In this document: positions 49,558-58,816 of the stretch, piece after piece | Position numbering within the stretch: the first letter of the stretch is position 1 | How the letters are laid out: every line of letters begins with the position of its first letter | Source of the DNA: Spirochaetales bacterium | GTDB lineage: Bacteria > Spirochaetota > Spirochaetia > DSM-2461 | Length of the DNA stretch: 64,000 bases | Direction of reading: 5' to 3' | Assembly: GCA_028533045.1 (NCBI GenBank) | Contig: JAQQAP010000009.1 | Coordinates: forward strand, 21,509-85,508 | The notes under the pieces: model-generated | The model's input: only the letters and a program-made list of their open reading frames with translations | What the model was told of the DNA's origin: nothing | Database searches by the model: none | Made by a program: the position numbers and the translations under genes

Positions 49558-50748
49558 TTAATTCTCCAGAATAGTAATTTCTACCCGCCGGTTTTTCACT
49601 CGTCCCTTCTCGGTGCTGTTCGTATCCACCGGCTCAGCGGCTCCCACCCCTTGGGTGATAATCAGTCTTTCCGGATTTTCCAGGATTTCCCTTAAGAAGG
49701 CCGCCGTATTGGCCGCACGGTTTTCCGAGAGAATCACTCCCGTGTCCCAATCCCCCACATCGGCAGCATGGCCCGTAATCATAAGGTCCCGGTCGGCATA
49801 GTAATCGAGGACTTTGGCAATCTCACTCAAACGCACCTTCTCTTCCTCGCGCAATACGGGAGAATCCGGATCAAAGTGAATGTTATGGAGAGTAATGGTG
49901 ATACCCTCATCGTCCAGTTCCACATTGGTATCTTCTAAATCGGAAAGAGCCTCTTCCACGTCCTCTGCGGCTTCCTCGGTCAAGTCCTCGTGGACTGTGT
50001 AAGTAGCGTTTCGTGTTCCCGCATAACGAATTTCCTGCAGGTCGGCCGTATCAAAAATAATGAGAAAATCTTCCGTAATGATATGGGGAAGACCCTTTTC
50101 CCTATCCCAAAGCATGGTGCGTTCGGACCGGCCTCTAATTCGGGCGGGATAGAAGTAACCGGCGAAATAGTCGGGAACCACGTTGTGATAAATATCGTAG
50201 ACCATTTCGAATTTGTCATATCGGCTGTCCCCCTCTTCTACTTCTCCCACATAGATATATTCCACATCAATAGGAATACGTACGTCCATGACATCATAAT
50301 TACGGCTTAAATCGTGTACTTCTTCCCCCCGGGCGACCCAACTGTCCCCGACAGCGATATCCTTTTCTTCAAAAAAAGGAAGATTCCTCATAACAGGGCT
50401 CAAATATTTCTCATCAATTCGCATCTCCCCCAGTTCATTCCGGTCAAATTCTACCGTGACTTGCTGAGACAGCTCAAATACCCCTTCCGACCCGTGACTA
50501 ATCTCTTCGAGGAAATAGAAATCCCCCCTATTAACGGTCCAGCCCTCTTTCTCATCTTCCACTTCAACGGAGACCTTTCCCGTAACACTACCCGACTGAA
50601 GGTACTCCCCATTCAGATAGACATCTTCCACCGTCACCGATTCTATACTGTACTTATCACCCTTCTCCAAACCAAAGCGGAAAACTTCGCCGTAAAGCAG
50701 GGAGGAAGAGAAAAAAAGTACCAGGGTTATAATTTTTGCCGATTTCAT
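49558..50748 (-). CDS. OmpA-family outer-membrane or cell-wall-linked protein
   Basis: A protein of 396 residues with a signal peptide (ITLVLFFSSSLLYG). The N-terminal 260 residues are beta-rich (unknown). The C-terminal OmpA peptidoglycan-binding domain is clear: LHNIHFDPDSPVLREEEKVRLSEIAKVLDYYADRDLMITGHAADVG, then LSENRAANTAAFL and NRRVEITI. It anchors to peptidoglycan. The MITE landed directly after its stop codon. No ribosome binding site is obvious; a TAATAT box is very close to ATG. Confidence 0.88.
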   Translation of the reverse strand: MKSAKIITLVLFFSSSLLYGEVFRFGLEKGDKYSIESVTVEDVYLNGEYLQSGSVTGKVSVEVEDEKEGWTVNRGDFYFLEEISHGSEGVFELSQQVTVEFDRNELGEMRIDEKYLSPVMRNLPFFEEKDIAVGDSWVARGEEVHDLSRNYDVMDVRIPIDVEYIYVGEVEEGDSRYDKFEMVYDIYHNVVPDYFAGYFYPARIRGRSERTMLWDREKGLPHIITEDFLIIFDTADLQEIRYAGTRNATYTVHEDLTEEAAEDVEEALSDLEDTNVELDDEGITITLHNIHFDPDSPVLREEEKVRLSEIAKVLDYYADRDLMITGHAADVGDWDTGVILSENRAANTAAFLREILENPERLIITQGVGAAEPVDTNSTEKGRVKNRRVEITILEN

Positions 50749-50800
50749 GATATATTATCGTCACGGGTATCCATAAAAATCAGTTTAAAAGGTAAATATC

Positions 50801-52138
50801 ATGGGACTAATCGGGATCATCAACAAAGACAGGGATGTAAAAAGGCTTTTTGAGAACCTCAAAGAGACCAATAGCGCCGGGGGGTACGAGTTCGCCTATC
50901 TCCGAAGCGAGGAGGAAGCGGTAAACTTCCTGAACAACGAGCTTCCCCATCTTATTGTGGTGAATTTTACCGATTTGCAGCTGAATATTTCGGGAATAAT
51001 GGAAAAGATTGCCGGAGACGACTGGCTCTACGACTTTGGCATTATCGCCCTCTATCACAAGGATGAAATTAGCGAAGAGGAGCTGGAAGAGCAGTATGGT
51101 GACTACAATATCATCCTGGCCCTTACCTACGAACAGATTAACTCCGACCTGATTCCTCCTCTCAAGCTGATTGATAAAAACTGCCAGCTGGTCCTTCAGA
51201 AACCTTTGAGCTCTACCCTTACGGGAGACTCGGCGGGCTCTTTCATCATTGGAAACAATCTGGATAATCTTTATCTTTATACCCGTATTCTGGTCCACTC
51301 CCTGGCTAAAGACGGCCTGGTCGAGCGAAGCCGCTCCCAACAGGTTCAATCAGCCTTAATCGAACTTCTCACCAACGCCATTGAACACGGGAACTGCCGA
51401 ATCAGCTTTGAGGAGCGGGAAAAAGCCCGGGAAAGGGGAATGGAAGCGAATGAACTGGTGTCTATCAAAAATCAGAACACCCTTTACCGCACCCGCAAAG
51501 TCACCCTGTCCTGGGAAAAGCGGGAAAACCGCCTTTATATTAAGATTACCGACGAAGGGGACGGGTTCAATACGGACCGGCTGAACCTGGAACTGGCTAA
51601 CGATGCGCCTCTCTCCGTACACGGCGGGGGAATCGCCATGGCCAATATGATTGCCGACGATCTCTTCTACAACAAAAAGGGTACCTGCGCCACCATGGTG
51701 CTCGATCTGAACGAAGAAGAGGAGGACAGACCGATCCCCGAAGGCTTTATGAATGAGGAGATTCTTGTGGTTAATCCGGGAGACGTTGTCATTGAGGAAG
51801 GCTCCTTTAGCGACTCCCTTTACTATATTAGCCGGGGGACCTTTTCCGTTTACGCGGGAAATAAAAAAGTGGCCCGCCTGGACGGAAGCGACGTTTTCAT
51901 GGGGGAGATGGCCTTCCTTATGAACAGCACCCGTTCCGCCTCGGTGGTGGCCGATACACCGGCGCGGCTGGTTAAAATCACCCGGGACGCTTTTCTAAAC
52001 GTTCTTCGCGATTATCCCCACTACGGCATTTACCTCTCCCGACTGCTGGCCCAGCGCCTGGACCGGGCGAACAAGCTGAATTTCCAGTTAAAAAAAGAGA
52101 TGGCGGGGAAGAAGGATGAGCCGGTTGGTGCCAGTTAA
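50801..52138 (+). CDS. Pseudoreceiver-GHKL-cyclic nucleotide-binding protein
   Basis: A three-part regulator of 445 residues. Residues 1-125 look like a receiver fold whose phosphoacceptor strand reads LIVVNFTD, with Asn instead of Asp, so it is likely unphosphorylatable. Residues 155-305 form an anti-sigma-like GHKL ATPase (QVQSALIELLTNAIEHGN, DEGDGFN, GGGIAMANMI). Residues 320-430 form a cNMP-binding domain (VNPGDVVIEEGSFSDSLYYISRGTFSVYAGNKKVARLDGSDVFMGEMAF). No DNA-binding domain. It could be a kinase or anti-sigma-type switch controlled by a nucleotide. AAGGT ribosome binding site upstream. Confidence 0.82.
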   Translation: MGLIGIINKDRDVKRLFENLKETNSAGGYEFAYLRSEEEAVNFLNNELPHLIVVNFTDLQLNISGIMEKIAGDDWLYDFGIIALYHKDEISEEELEEQYGDYNIILALTYEQINSDLIPPLKLIDKNCQLVLQKPLSSTLTGDSAGSFIIGNNLDNLYLYTRILVHSLAKDGLVERSRSQQVQSALIELLTNAIEHGNCRISFEEREKARERGMEANELVSIKNQNTLYRTRKVTLSWEKRENRLYIKITDEGDGFNTDRLNLELANDAPLSVHGGGIAMANMIADDLFYNKKGTCATMVLDLNEEEEDRPIPEGFMNEEILVVNPGDVVIEEGSFSDSLYYISRGTFSVYAGNKKVARLDGSDVFMGEMAFLMNSTRSASVVADTPARLVKITRDAFLNVLRDYPHYGIYLSRLLAQRLDRANKLNFQLKKEMAGKKDEPVGAS

Positions 52139-52956
52139 GGCTTCTTTCCCGCATAAAGAGAATGTCCGCAGCTTTCTATGAGCGCCGGGTCTTCTGCGGT
52201 TTGATTGATCAGTTTTACCGTTAAATCATACATGGAAGGGTTTTCCTCTTTTAAATTGAAAAGTTTCTCCTCCCGCCCATAAGCGAAACCTCGTACGGAC
52301 CGGATGATTGTTTTTTCAAATCCCGCCGACTTAAATAAGTTCATAATCTCCGATGACTTGGGGTAATAGCCTTCCTGAAATCCCCGGGCAGCGCCATTCT
52401 TAAAAATCCCCTTGTCAAAAACGGCTTCAAGGTTTTCTTTATTTACCTGCTTGGGTGCGTTAAACAATCGATCTATTATGCCTATACTGCCCGCCAAATA
52501 GGGTATATAACTGGCTACGACAAGACCGCCCTTCTTCAAAACACGGTAAACCTCTTTTACGCAAGAGATTCGTTCATTTTCATCGGTAAGATGATAGAGA
52601 GGCCCCATCAAAAGGACAACATCAAAAGCTTCATCCTCAAAAACGCCTAAATCTACCGCATTAAGTTGTAAAACAGACTCGACCCTGGAAAGTCCCCTTT
52701 CGGCAATCCGCTTGCGGGCTTCAACCAAGAGCTCTTCGGAAAGGTCGGCGAGATTCACCTTATATCCCAGTTCCGCCAGGGCCACCGTATAACGTCCGGG
52801 GCCTCCGCCCAAGTCTAGAATCCGATCGGAACTTTTTAGAAGAGGCAAAATAAAAGAGAGGGTCTGTTCCATTTCGAATTTCCCGCTGGGAGTGTCCATC
52901 CGCCCCCATTCGTCAAATGTGCCGTAGTATTCTTTTATTCTTTCGAAATCTGTCAT
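52135..52956 (-). CDS. Class I SAM-dependent methyltransferase
   Basis: A soluble methyltransferase of 273 residues. SAM-binding loop ILDLGGGPGRYTVALAELGYKVNLADLS (residues 41-68), acidic strand end, FDVVLLMGPLYHLTDENERISCVKEVYRVLKKGGLVVASY. The substrate is unknown; the family includes small-molecule and lipid methyltransferases. Convergent with the regulator at 50801 (four-base overlap), downstream of the uracil permease terminator. Confidence 0.86.
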   Translation of the reverse strand: MTDFERIKEYYGTFDEWGRMDTPSGKFEMEQTLSFILPLLKSSDRILDLGGGPGRYTVALAELGYKVNLADLSEELLVEARKRIAERGLSRVESVLQLNAVDLGVFEDEAFDVVLLMGPLYHLTDENERISCVKEVYRVLKKGGLVVASYIPYLAGSIGIIDRLFNAPKQVNKENLEAVFDKGIFKNGAARGFQEGYYPKSSEIMNLFKSAGFEKTIIRSVRGFAYGREEKLFNLKEENPSMYDLTVKLINQTAEDPALIESCGHSLYAGKKP

Positions 52957-53010
52957 GGTTTACTATTGCGGCTTTTCCGGGAACGGTCAAGGAGGAACTT
53001 TACTTATAAT

Positions 53011-53046
53011 AAAAAATGGTCCCTGGAGGGGATACCTAAAGGGACC
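53011..53046 (-). terminator. Terminator of the uracil permease transcript
   Basis: On the minus strand GGTCCCT and AGGGACC form a 7-bp stem with an extended loop, followed by ATTTTTT. A larger GC-rich hairpin (GGGGGCTCTC with GAGAGCCCCC) stands between it and the permease stop. Confidence 0.75.
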
Positions 53047-53059
53047 TTTAAATAGGTGT

Positions 53060-53114
53060 GGGGGCTCTCGCGGTGGCGCACAGGCGCTAAGGGAGCAAAG
53101 GTGAGAGCCCCCAT
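53060..53114 (-). other. Large hairpin after the uracil permease gene
   Basis: GGGGGCTCTC and GAGAGCCCCC arms enclose about 31 bases that contain GGCGC repeats. It precedes the terminator and probably protects or processes the 3' end of the permease mRNA. Another role is possible. Confidence 0.5.
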
Positions 53115-53131
53115 CTCTTTTTCAAGGAAGT

Positions 53132-54463
53132 TTATTTTTCCTTGTTCAGTTCGTCCTGAATCATCTCTTCCGCGCTCTCTTCAGGAATATCATCGAGGGA
53201 CTGGGGCAGAACGAGGTTCAGAAGAATCCCCACCAAAGCGGCCAGCGCCATACCGCCCAGCTCAAAATGAAGACCGGAGCCAATGGGGAACTTGATAACT
53301 CCCCCGCCGATTCCCACAACAAGGATAACCGAGGAAATGGTCAGGTGACGCTTCTCGCCGTAGTTCACACCGCTCTCCACCACCGTACGAATACCGGCGG
53401 AAGCAATGATACCAAAGAGCATCATGCTCACGCCCCCCATAACGGGAGTGGGAATCGTCTGAATCAGGGCGCCGAACTTCTGAATAAAAGAGAGAACCAC
53501 CGCCGTGACAGCCGCCCCGCCTATCACCCAAACGCTGTAAACCCGGGTAATAGCCATGACACCAATGTTTTCGCCGTAAGTCGTATTGGGAGGCCCGCCA
53601 AAAAGGGAGGCGAAAGCCGTGGCAATACCATCACCGGCCAGAGTTCTGTGAAGACCGGGGTCCTTGTAAAAATCCTTACCAACAACCTTACTCAGAACCA
53701 GAGTATCTCCCAGATGCTCCGCCATGGTAGCCAGGGACACAATAAGGAAGGTAAGAATGGGAACCCAATGAAATTTAGGCATAACCGGCTTGGCAAAACC
53801 GAACCAGGCCGCTTCTTTCACTCCGGTAAAATCGATTAAGTGAAAAGCGGGGAAGAAGATTCCCATAATCAGAGTAAAAATATAGCCTCCTGCAATCCCT
53901 AATAGAATGGGAATCACATTAAAAAAGCCCTTAAGAACAATGGAAGAGATCACCGCAATAGCCAAAGTCACCGCCGCAATAGCGAAGTAGGCCAGATGAT
54001 AGGTCCCGGTCCCGCCGGTCATGGCCATATCCATAGCCACCGGGGCCAGTTTTAAACCGATAACCATAATCAAAGAACCGATAACAACCGGAGGAAGAAC
54101 CCGGTCCATCCACTTAATTCCCGCCCTGCTAATAATAAAGGCAATCAGACAGTAAAAAAGCCCGGCACAAAAAGCCCCGCCCATAGCATAGGCCACGCCA
54201 AAATCGGCCGAAGCGGAAATGGCCGCAATAGGAGCGATAAAAGCAAAGGAGGACCCCAGAAAAGCGGGCACCTTACCCTTGGTAATCAAAATATACAAGA
54301 GCGTACCCACACCGGCCGTAAAAAGGGCCGTGGTCGGACTCAGACCGGTAAGAAGAGGCACCAGAATAGTGGCCCCAAACATGGCAAAAACATGTTGAAT
54401 ACTAAGAGGAACCCAGTGCTTTAACTCCGGTTTCTCCTGCACGCCGATTTGAACATCAGACAT
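53132..54463 (-). CDS. Uracil permease (NCS2 family)
   Basis: A proton- or sodium-driven nucleobase importer of 443 residues with about 14 spans. LKHWVPLSIQHVFAMFGATILVPLLTGLSPTTALFTAGVGTLLYILITKGKVPAFLGSSFAFIAPI is the UraA-type opening; ATAFASLFGGPPNTTYGENIGVMAIT carries the family's conserved substrate-site residues, and GTVVESGVNY-type segment follows (here GIRTVVESGVNYGEKRHLT). Uracil is the likely substrate. Single gene with its own terminator; it complements the purine salvage functions elsewhere in the window. Confidence 0.93.
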   Translation of the reverse strand: MSDVQIGVQEKPELKHWVPLSIQHVFAMFGATILVPLLTGLSPTTALFTAGVGTLLYILITKGKVPAFLGSSFAFIAPIAAISASADFGVAYAMGGAFCAGLFYCLIAFIISRAGIKWMDRVLPPVVIGSLIMVIGLKLAPVAMDMAMTGGTGTYHLAYFAIAAVTLAIAVISSIVLKGFFNVIPILLGIAGGYIFTLIMGIFFPAFHLIDFTGVKEAAWFGFAKPVMPKFHWVPILTFLIVSLATMAEHLGDTLVLSKVVGKDFYKDPGLHRTLAGDGIATAFASLFGGPPNTTYGENIGVMAITRVYSVWVIGGAAVTAVVLSFIQKFGALIQTIPTPVMGGVSMMLFGIIASAGIRTVVESGVNYGEKRHLTISSVILVVGIGGGVIKFPIGSGLHFELGGMALAALVGILLNLVLPQSLDDIPEESAEEMIQDELNKEK

Positions 54464-54817
54464 TATTCCCTCCTAAAGGTAAAAAGAAAATTACAAAATT
54501 GTACAATTTTACCAGTGCCCCCGGCAGCTGTCAAGGAAATGTTGGGGCTTCCCTGCGGCTGCGCCGCAGGTCGGGCTGTCCAGGACTTCGCTCTTCGCTC
54601 CGGCCGGGGCCAAGCCCCGTCGGCTTCGCCCCCTTCCCATCCCTAATCCATTGTAACCCGTAATTTTTTCCTTTTTTTTCCTTCATTTCCGTACTATATG
54701 ACTTAATTTCATACATTTTCGTTCAACCATCTCTCGAAATCAATATAAATAGCACCATAGAGCTCTTGGCACGGGAATTGTATTCATATTATTAGAAAAA
54801 CATAGGAGAGAGTTCTA
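54464..54817. other. 354-base gap: GC-rich hairpins, then liv promoter
   Basis: From 54541 to about 54645 the sequence is far richer in GC than its surroundings and is full of self-complementary blocks. CCTGCGGC-TGC-GCCGCAGG (54552-54570) is a perfect hairpin, and CCGGGGC-CAA-GCCCCG follows. The right part is AT-rich and holds the promoter of the liv operon. No gene seen. Confidence 0.65.
54766..54794 (+). promoter_or_regulatory. Promoter of the liv operon
   Basis: TTGGCA with TTATTA 17 bases downstream (or TATTAT after 15). It is about 24-30 bases before the livJ start, which has AGGAGAGAG as ribosome binding site. Confidence 0.6.
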
Positions 54818-55987
54818 ATGAAAAGATTCTTACTAATTGCTGCTCTGGCAGTTCTGTTGATTCCTGTCCTTATGACAGGCTGTAGTCAAGGTGAAAAAAC
54901 CATCAAAATCGGTTTTAACATTCCCCTTACCGGTGACAGCCCCAAAGTTGGGGAAGGAACCAAGTATGCGGCCGAGCTTGTTAAAGAAAAGATTAACGCC
55001 GCCGGCGGTCTTGAAGTGGACGGAGAAAAGTACATGCTTGACTTCATCTACGTAGACAACGAACTTAAAGCCGAATCGGCCGTAAGCGCCGCTTACAAAC
55101 TGATTGAACAGGACGAAGTACTGGCCATCGTCGGTCCCGATACTTCCAGCCGTGCCATCCCCGCCGGTCAGGTTGCCCAGGAGAACGCTACTCCCCTGAT
55201 CAGCCCCTGGTCAACCAACCCCAACACCACCCTGGACAGACCCTATGTTTTCCGGGCCTGTTTCCTGGACCCCTTCCAGGCTCCCGTTGCGGTTAAGTTT
55301 GCCGAAGAAGAGTTCGACCTTTCCAAAGCAGCCATCGTTTACAACCTGGAAGATGACTACTCCAAAACTCTCGCCGGTCTTTTCAAAGACTCCTGGGAAG
55401 CGGCCAACGGTGCCGATTCGGTGGTAGCCTTCGAAAGCTACGGCCAGAAGGACCAGGACTTTTCCGTACAGCTGACAAAAGTAATCGCTTCCGGTGCGGA
55501 AATCCTTTACCTGCCCAGCTTCTACAACAAGGTAGCCATGCTCGTACCTCAAGCCCAGGATCTGGGTTGGACCGGCCCCGTTATGGGTTCCGACTCCTGG
55601 GGTTCTGCAGACCTGGTAAAACTCTCTAACGGTACCGTTAAGGGTTACTACTTCACTACTCACTACGCCGCAGCCGGTGCTGTAGGCGAAACCAAAGAGT
55701 TCATCGAAGCCTACGAAGCGGCTTACGGTTATACTCCCGACGATGTAGGGGCCCTCTCCTACGACGCACTTAACATTGTTCTTAAGGCGATTCAGGAAGC
55801 GGGACTCTCCGGTGACCTCAGAGCGGACAGAACTGCTATCAAAGACGCTATTGCCGGTCTGGCCGACTACAAAGGTATTACCGGTACTATGACTTTCACA
55901 CCCGAAGGGGACCCCATCAAAGATGCGGTTGTTGTAAAGGTTAACGAAGCGGGCGAATTCGAGTTCGTTGAAACCCTCAGTCCATAA
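54818..55987 (+). CDS. livJ: Branched-chain amino acid ABC transporter, binding lipoprotein
   Basis: The periplasmic receptor of a LIV-type uptake system. It has 389 residues with lipobox LMTGC (Cys about 22). The mature domain opens with IKIGFNIPLTGDSPKVGEGTKYAAELVKEKINAAGG and has LAIVGPDTSSRAIPAGQVAQEN, the canonical Leu/Ile/Val-binding fold. First gene of livJHMGF. Codon use is strongly biased, as expected for an abundant binding protein. Branched-chain or related amino acids or amides are likely ligands; exact specificity unknown. Confidence 0.94.
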   Translation: MKRFLLIAALAVLLIPVLMTGCSQGEKTIKIGFNIPLTGDSPKVGEGTKYAAELVKEKINAAGGLEVDGEKYMLDFIYVDNELKAESAVSAAYKLIEQDEVLAIVGPDTSSRAIPAGQVAQENATPLISPWSTNPNTTLDRPYVFRACFLDPFQAPVAVKFAEEEFDLSKAAIVYNLEDDYSKTLAGLFKDSWEAANGADSVVAFESYGQKDQDFSVQLTKVIASGAEILYLPSFYNKVAMLVPQAQDLGWTGPVMGSDSWGSADLVKLSNGTVKGYYFTTHYAAAGAVGETKEFIEAYEAAYGYTPDDVGALSYDALNIVLKAIQEAGLSGDLRADRTAIKDAIAGLADYKGITGTMTFTPEGDPIKDAVVVKVNEAGEFEFVETLSP

Positions 55988-56010
55988 TAGAGAATACTTA
56001 AAATACCATG

Positions 56011-56042
56011 CCGTCCCAAACTTTTTCTAAAAGTCGGGACGG
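56011..56042 (+). terminator. Intercistronic hairpin after livJ
   Basis: CCGTCCC and GGGACGG form a 7-bp stem between livJ and livH, without a long T run. It probably stabilises the livJ part of the mRNA or partly terminates it. Confidence 0.6.
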
Positions 56043-56076
56043 CTGATTAAAAAACCTGAAGAGAGAGAAACAAACT

Positions 56077-56991
56077 ATGTTCACATCGCTGATACAGAAT
56101 ATATTTAACGCCCTGCAATGGGGGAGTTTTTACTCCATGATTGCCCTGGGCTACTGCCTGGTGTACGGTGTTCTCAGGCTGATTAACTTTGCCCATGGTG
56201 ACATATTCATGATGGCCTGTTACTTTGCCTTTTTCATCGGAACCACCCTTATGGGTAACGTGATAACCGCCTCACCGGCCATTGCCTTTAGTTTAACCCT
56301 GATCGGAACCATGGCCCTGACCGCCGGATTGGGAATGCTCATAGAAAGAGTCGCCTACCGCCCCCTGCGTATGAAGGGAGCCAACCGTCTCTACGTGGTA
56401 ATTACCGCCCTTATGGTGGGTTTTATCCTGGAAAACGGTAACCTGGCCGTATTGGGTGCCAGCTCCCTCCGTTTCCCCGAAATCATAGGCAAATCTATTA
56501 TTGAAGTGGGCGGGGTTCACCTTACCAACCTCAAAATCATAGTTATTCTGTCATCGGTTGCTGTTTTCTTTGGTCTCCAGTTTATCGTTAAGGAAACCAA
56601 AATCGGTATGGCCATGAGAGCCATCTCCTACGATAAGTTCGCCATTCCCCTCATGGGAATCCCCATTAACCGAATAATCACCTTCACCTTCGCCCTCGGT
56701 TCTTCATTGGCCGCTGTGGCGGGAATCCTCTTTGGACTTTCCTACCCCGTTCTTGACCCCTACATGGGTATGATCATCGGTTGGAAAGCCTTTATTGCCG
56801 CCGTAGTAGGCGGGATAGGTGAAATCAAAGGAGCCTTTTTGGGAGGATTCATGCTGGGCTTTATCGAAATCTTCGTTATCGCCTTCTTCCCTTCCAGCTA
56901 CAAGGACCTCATCTCCTTTGTGATACTGCTCGTCATCCTGACCTTTAAGCCCACCGGCTTTTTCGGTATCGCCAAGAGTACAAAAATCTAG
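56077..56991 (+). CDS. livH: Branched-chain amino acid ABC transporter permease LivH
   Basis: Inner-membrane permease of 304 residues with about eight spans. ALQWGSFYSMIALGYCLVYGVLRLINFAHGDIFM is the LivH hallmark, and GIGEIKGAFLGGFMLGFIE holds the coupling segment toward the ATPases. Pairs with LivM at 57001, ten bases downstream. GAGAGAG-type ribosome binding site. Confidence 0.95.
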   Translation: MFTSLIQNIFNALQWGSFYSMIALGYCLVYGVLRLINFAHGDIFMMACYFAFFIGTTLMGNVITASPAIAFSLTLIGTMALTAGLGMLIERVAYRPLRMKGANRLYVVITALMVGFILENGNLAVLGASSLRFPEIIGKSIIEVGGVHLTNLKIIVILSSVAVFFGLQFIVKETKIGMAMRAISYDKFAIPLMGIPINRIITFTFALGSSLAAVAGILFGLSYPVLDPYMGMIIGWKAFIAAVVGGIGEIKGAFLGGFMLGFIEIFVIAFFPSSYKDLISFVILLVILTFKPTGFFGIAKSTKI

Positions 56992-57000
56992 GAACGCACA

Positions 57001-58050
57001 ATGAAACTAAACAGAGAAAAATCCTTTACGGTCCCTCTTCTCGTGATCGGGCTCTTTGTCCTGATCATCGGGCTGACCATGACCGGAGTTATCAATAAGT
57101 ACATTCAATCAGTCTTGATGTTCATTGGCATCAATATCATCTTTTCTTCCAGCCTGAACATCGTAAACGGCTACATGGGAGAGTTCTCCTGCGGACACGG
57201 GGGATTTATGGCGGTGGGAGCCTATGTCTCCTCCCTCCTTTCGGTTATCCTCTTTACGGATAACAAAATAATCGGGGATGCCCTGCTGCCTCCCGAATCG
57301 GCTATCATCCTCTTCCCGGTGGTCATCATCATCGGAGGACTGGCGGCGGCCCTCTTTGGACTGCTTGTGGCCATTCCCTCCTTCAAGACCCGGGACGACT
57401 ATCTGGCCATTATCACCATCGCGGCGAACTTCATCATCGTCACCCTGATCAACAACATCGAACTGGTCGGGGGTTCCCGCGGCTTTATGGGAATGAAAAA
57501 GACCATCTACGCCATGGAAGATGTACTAAGCCTTCCCTACACGCTCATGTGGATCTTCATTTTTGCGGTCCTTACGATCATTTCCATCCGACGGCTGATG
57601 AACTCAGTCTACGGCAAGGGAATCAGCACCATCCGCTACGATGAGATTTCCGCAGAGATCATGAGTGTGAACACCAACAAAATGAAATTGGTGGCCTTCA
57701 TGTTCTCCTCCGGACTGGCCGGTATTGCCGGAGGGCTCTTCGCCCACGTGCTGGGCTTCGTAAACCCCAGTTCCTTCTCCATCTTCAAATCCACCGAAGG
57801 TTTGGTAATGGTTTATCTGGGCGGAATGGGTTCCCTCTCCGGTTCGGTCCTTTCGGCGGTATTTTTTACCATCCTTCTGGAATTGATGCGTCCCCTGCAG
57901 ATCCTCAAATGGGTCATCATCCCCCTCATGCTGATTCTGCTCATGCAGTTCCGCCCCGAGGGACTTCTGGGCAACCGGGAACTGACCGACGTCTTCCCAT
58001 CCCTAAAAAAAATCTTTACCAAAACCAAAAAGGAGGCGGAAAGTGTCTGA
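57001..58050 (+). CDS. livM: Branched-chain amino acid ABC transporter permease LivM
   Basis: Second permease subunit, 349 residues. LNIVNGYMGEFSCGHGGFMAVGAYVSSL is a typical LivM stretch (the usual form has GxxSLGH; here SCGH), and GGMGSLSGSVLSAVFFTILLE is the coupling region. It overlaps livG by eight bases. Confidence 0.95.
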   Translation: MKLNREKSFTVPLLVIGLFVLIIGLTMTGVINKYIQSVLMFIGINIIFSSSLNIVNGYMGEFSCGHGGFMAVGAYVSSLLSVILFTDNKIIGDALLPPESAIILFPVVIIIGGLAAALFGLLVAIPSFKTRDDYLAIITIAANFIIVTLINNIELVGGSRGFMGMKKTIYAMEDVLSLPYTLMWIFIFAVLTIISIRRLMNSVYGKGISTIRYDEISAEIMSVNTNKMKLVAFMFSSGLAGIAGGLFAHVLGFVNPSSFSIFKSTEGLVMVYLGGMGSLSGSVLSAVFFTILLELMRPLQILKWVIIPLMLILLMQFRPEGLLGNRELTDVFPSLKKIFTKTKKEAESV

Positions 58051-58816
58051 AGAACTACTCAAGATTGACAGCCTGACCCATCGTTTTGGGGGCCTTACAG
58101 CCGTTTCCAACCTGAACTTCTCCATCAACAAGGGAGAAGTGGTAGGACTGATCGGTCCCAACGGGGCGGGAAAAACCACCGTATTCAACCTGGTAAGCGG
58201 ATTCTATACCCCTTCGGAAGGAGATATTATCTTCAACGGCGAGAGAATCAACGGCCTGGCGCCCCACGAAATCGCCGCCCGGCAAATCGGTCGAACCTTC
58301 CAGAACATCCGACTCTGGGGTGACATGACCGTCCTGGACAACATTAAAATGTCCCAGCACTACAAACTGGGCTACAACCTGGCCGACGCCTTTTTCCATA
58401 CGAAAAAATACAAAACACGGGAAAAGGAGATGAACAAAGAAGCCTATACCCTGTTGGAACAGTTCAACTTGACCGAATTGGCCGAGGAATTTCCCAAAAA
58501 CCTGCCCTACGGTATACAGCGGCGGGTGGAAATCGCCCGGGCCCTATCTCTTACACCGGACCTGCTCATGCTGGACGAGCCTGCGGCCGGGCTCAGCACC
58601 CACGACGTTCAGGGTCTTATCAGCTACATCCAGTGGATCAAGGAGACCTTTAACCTGACCATCTGGATGATCGAACATCAGATGCAGGTTATCATGACCC
58701 TCTGTGAAAAAATCAAAGTGGTCAACTTTGGTCAGGAACTGGTCACCGGCGGTCCCGAAGAGATCCGCACCAACCCGGAAGTAATAAAAGCCTACCTGGG
58801 CGACGGAGAAATATAA
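58043..58816 (+). CDS. livG: Branched-chain amino acid ABC transporter ATPase LivG
   Basis: An ABC ATPase of 257 residues. Walker A GLIGPNGAGKTTVFNL, Walker B LLMLDEPAAGLS, and the family's extended middle (FQNIRLWGDMTVLDNI). The signature region is LPYGIQRRVEIARALS, a common LivG variant of LSGGQ. GTG start, overlapping livM by eight bases. Pairs with LivF. Confidence 0.95.
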   Translation: MSEELLKIDSLTHRFGGLTAVSNLNFSINKGEVVGLIGPNGAGKTTVFNLVSGFYTPSEGDIIFNGERINGLAPHEIAARQIGRTFQNIRLWGDMTVLDNIKMSQHYKLGYNLADAFFHTKKYKTREKEMNKEAYTLLEQFNLTELAEEFPKNLPYGIQRRVEIARALSLTPDLLMLDEPAAGLSTHDVQGLISYIQWIKETFNLTIWMIEHQMQVIMTLCEKIKVVNFGQELVTGGPEEIRTNPEVIKAYLGDGEI

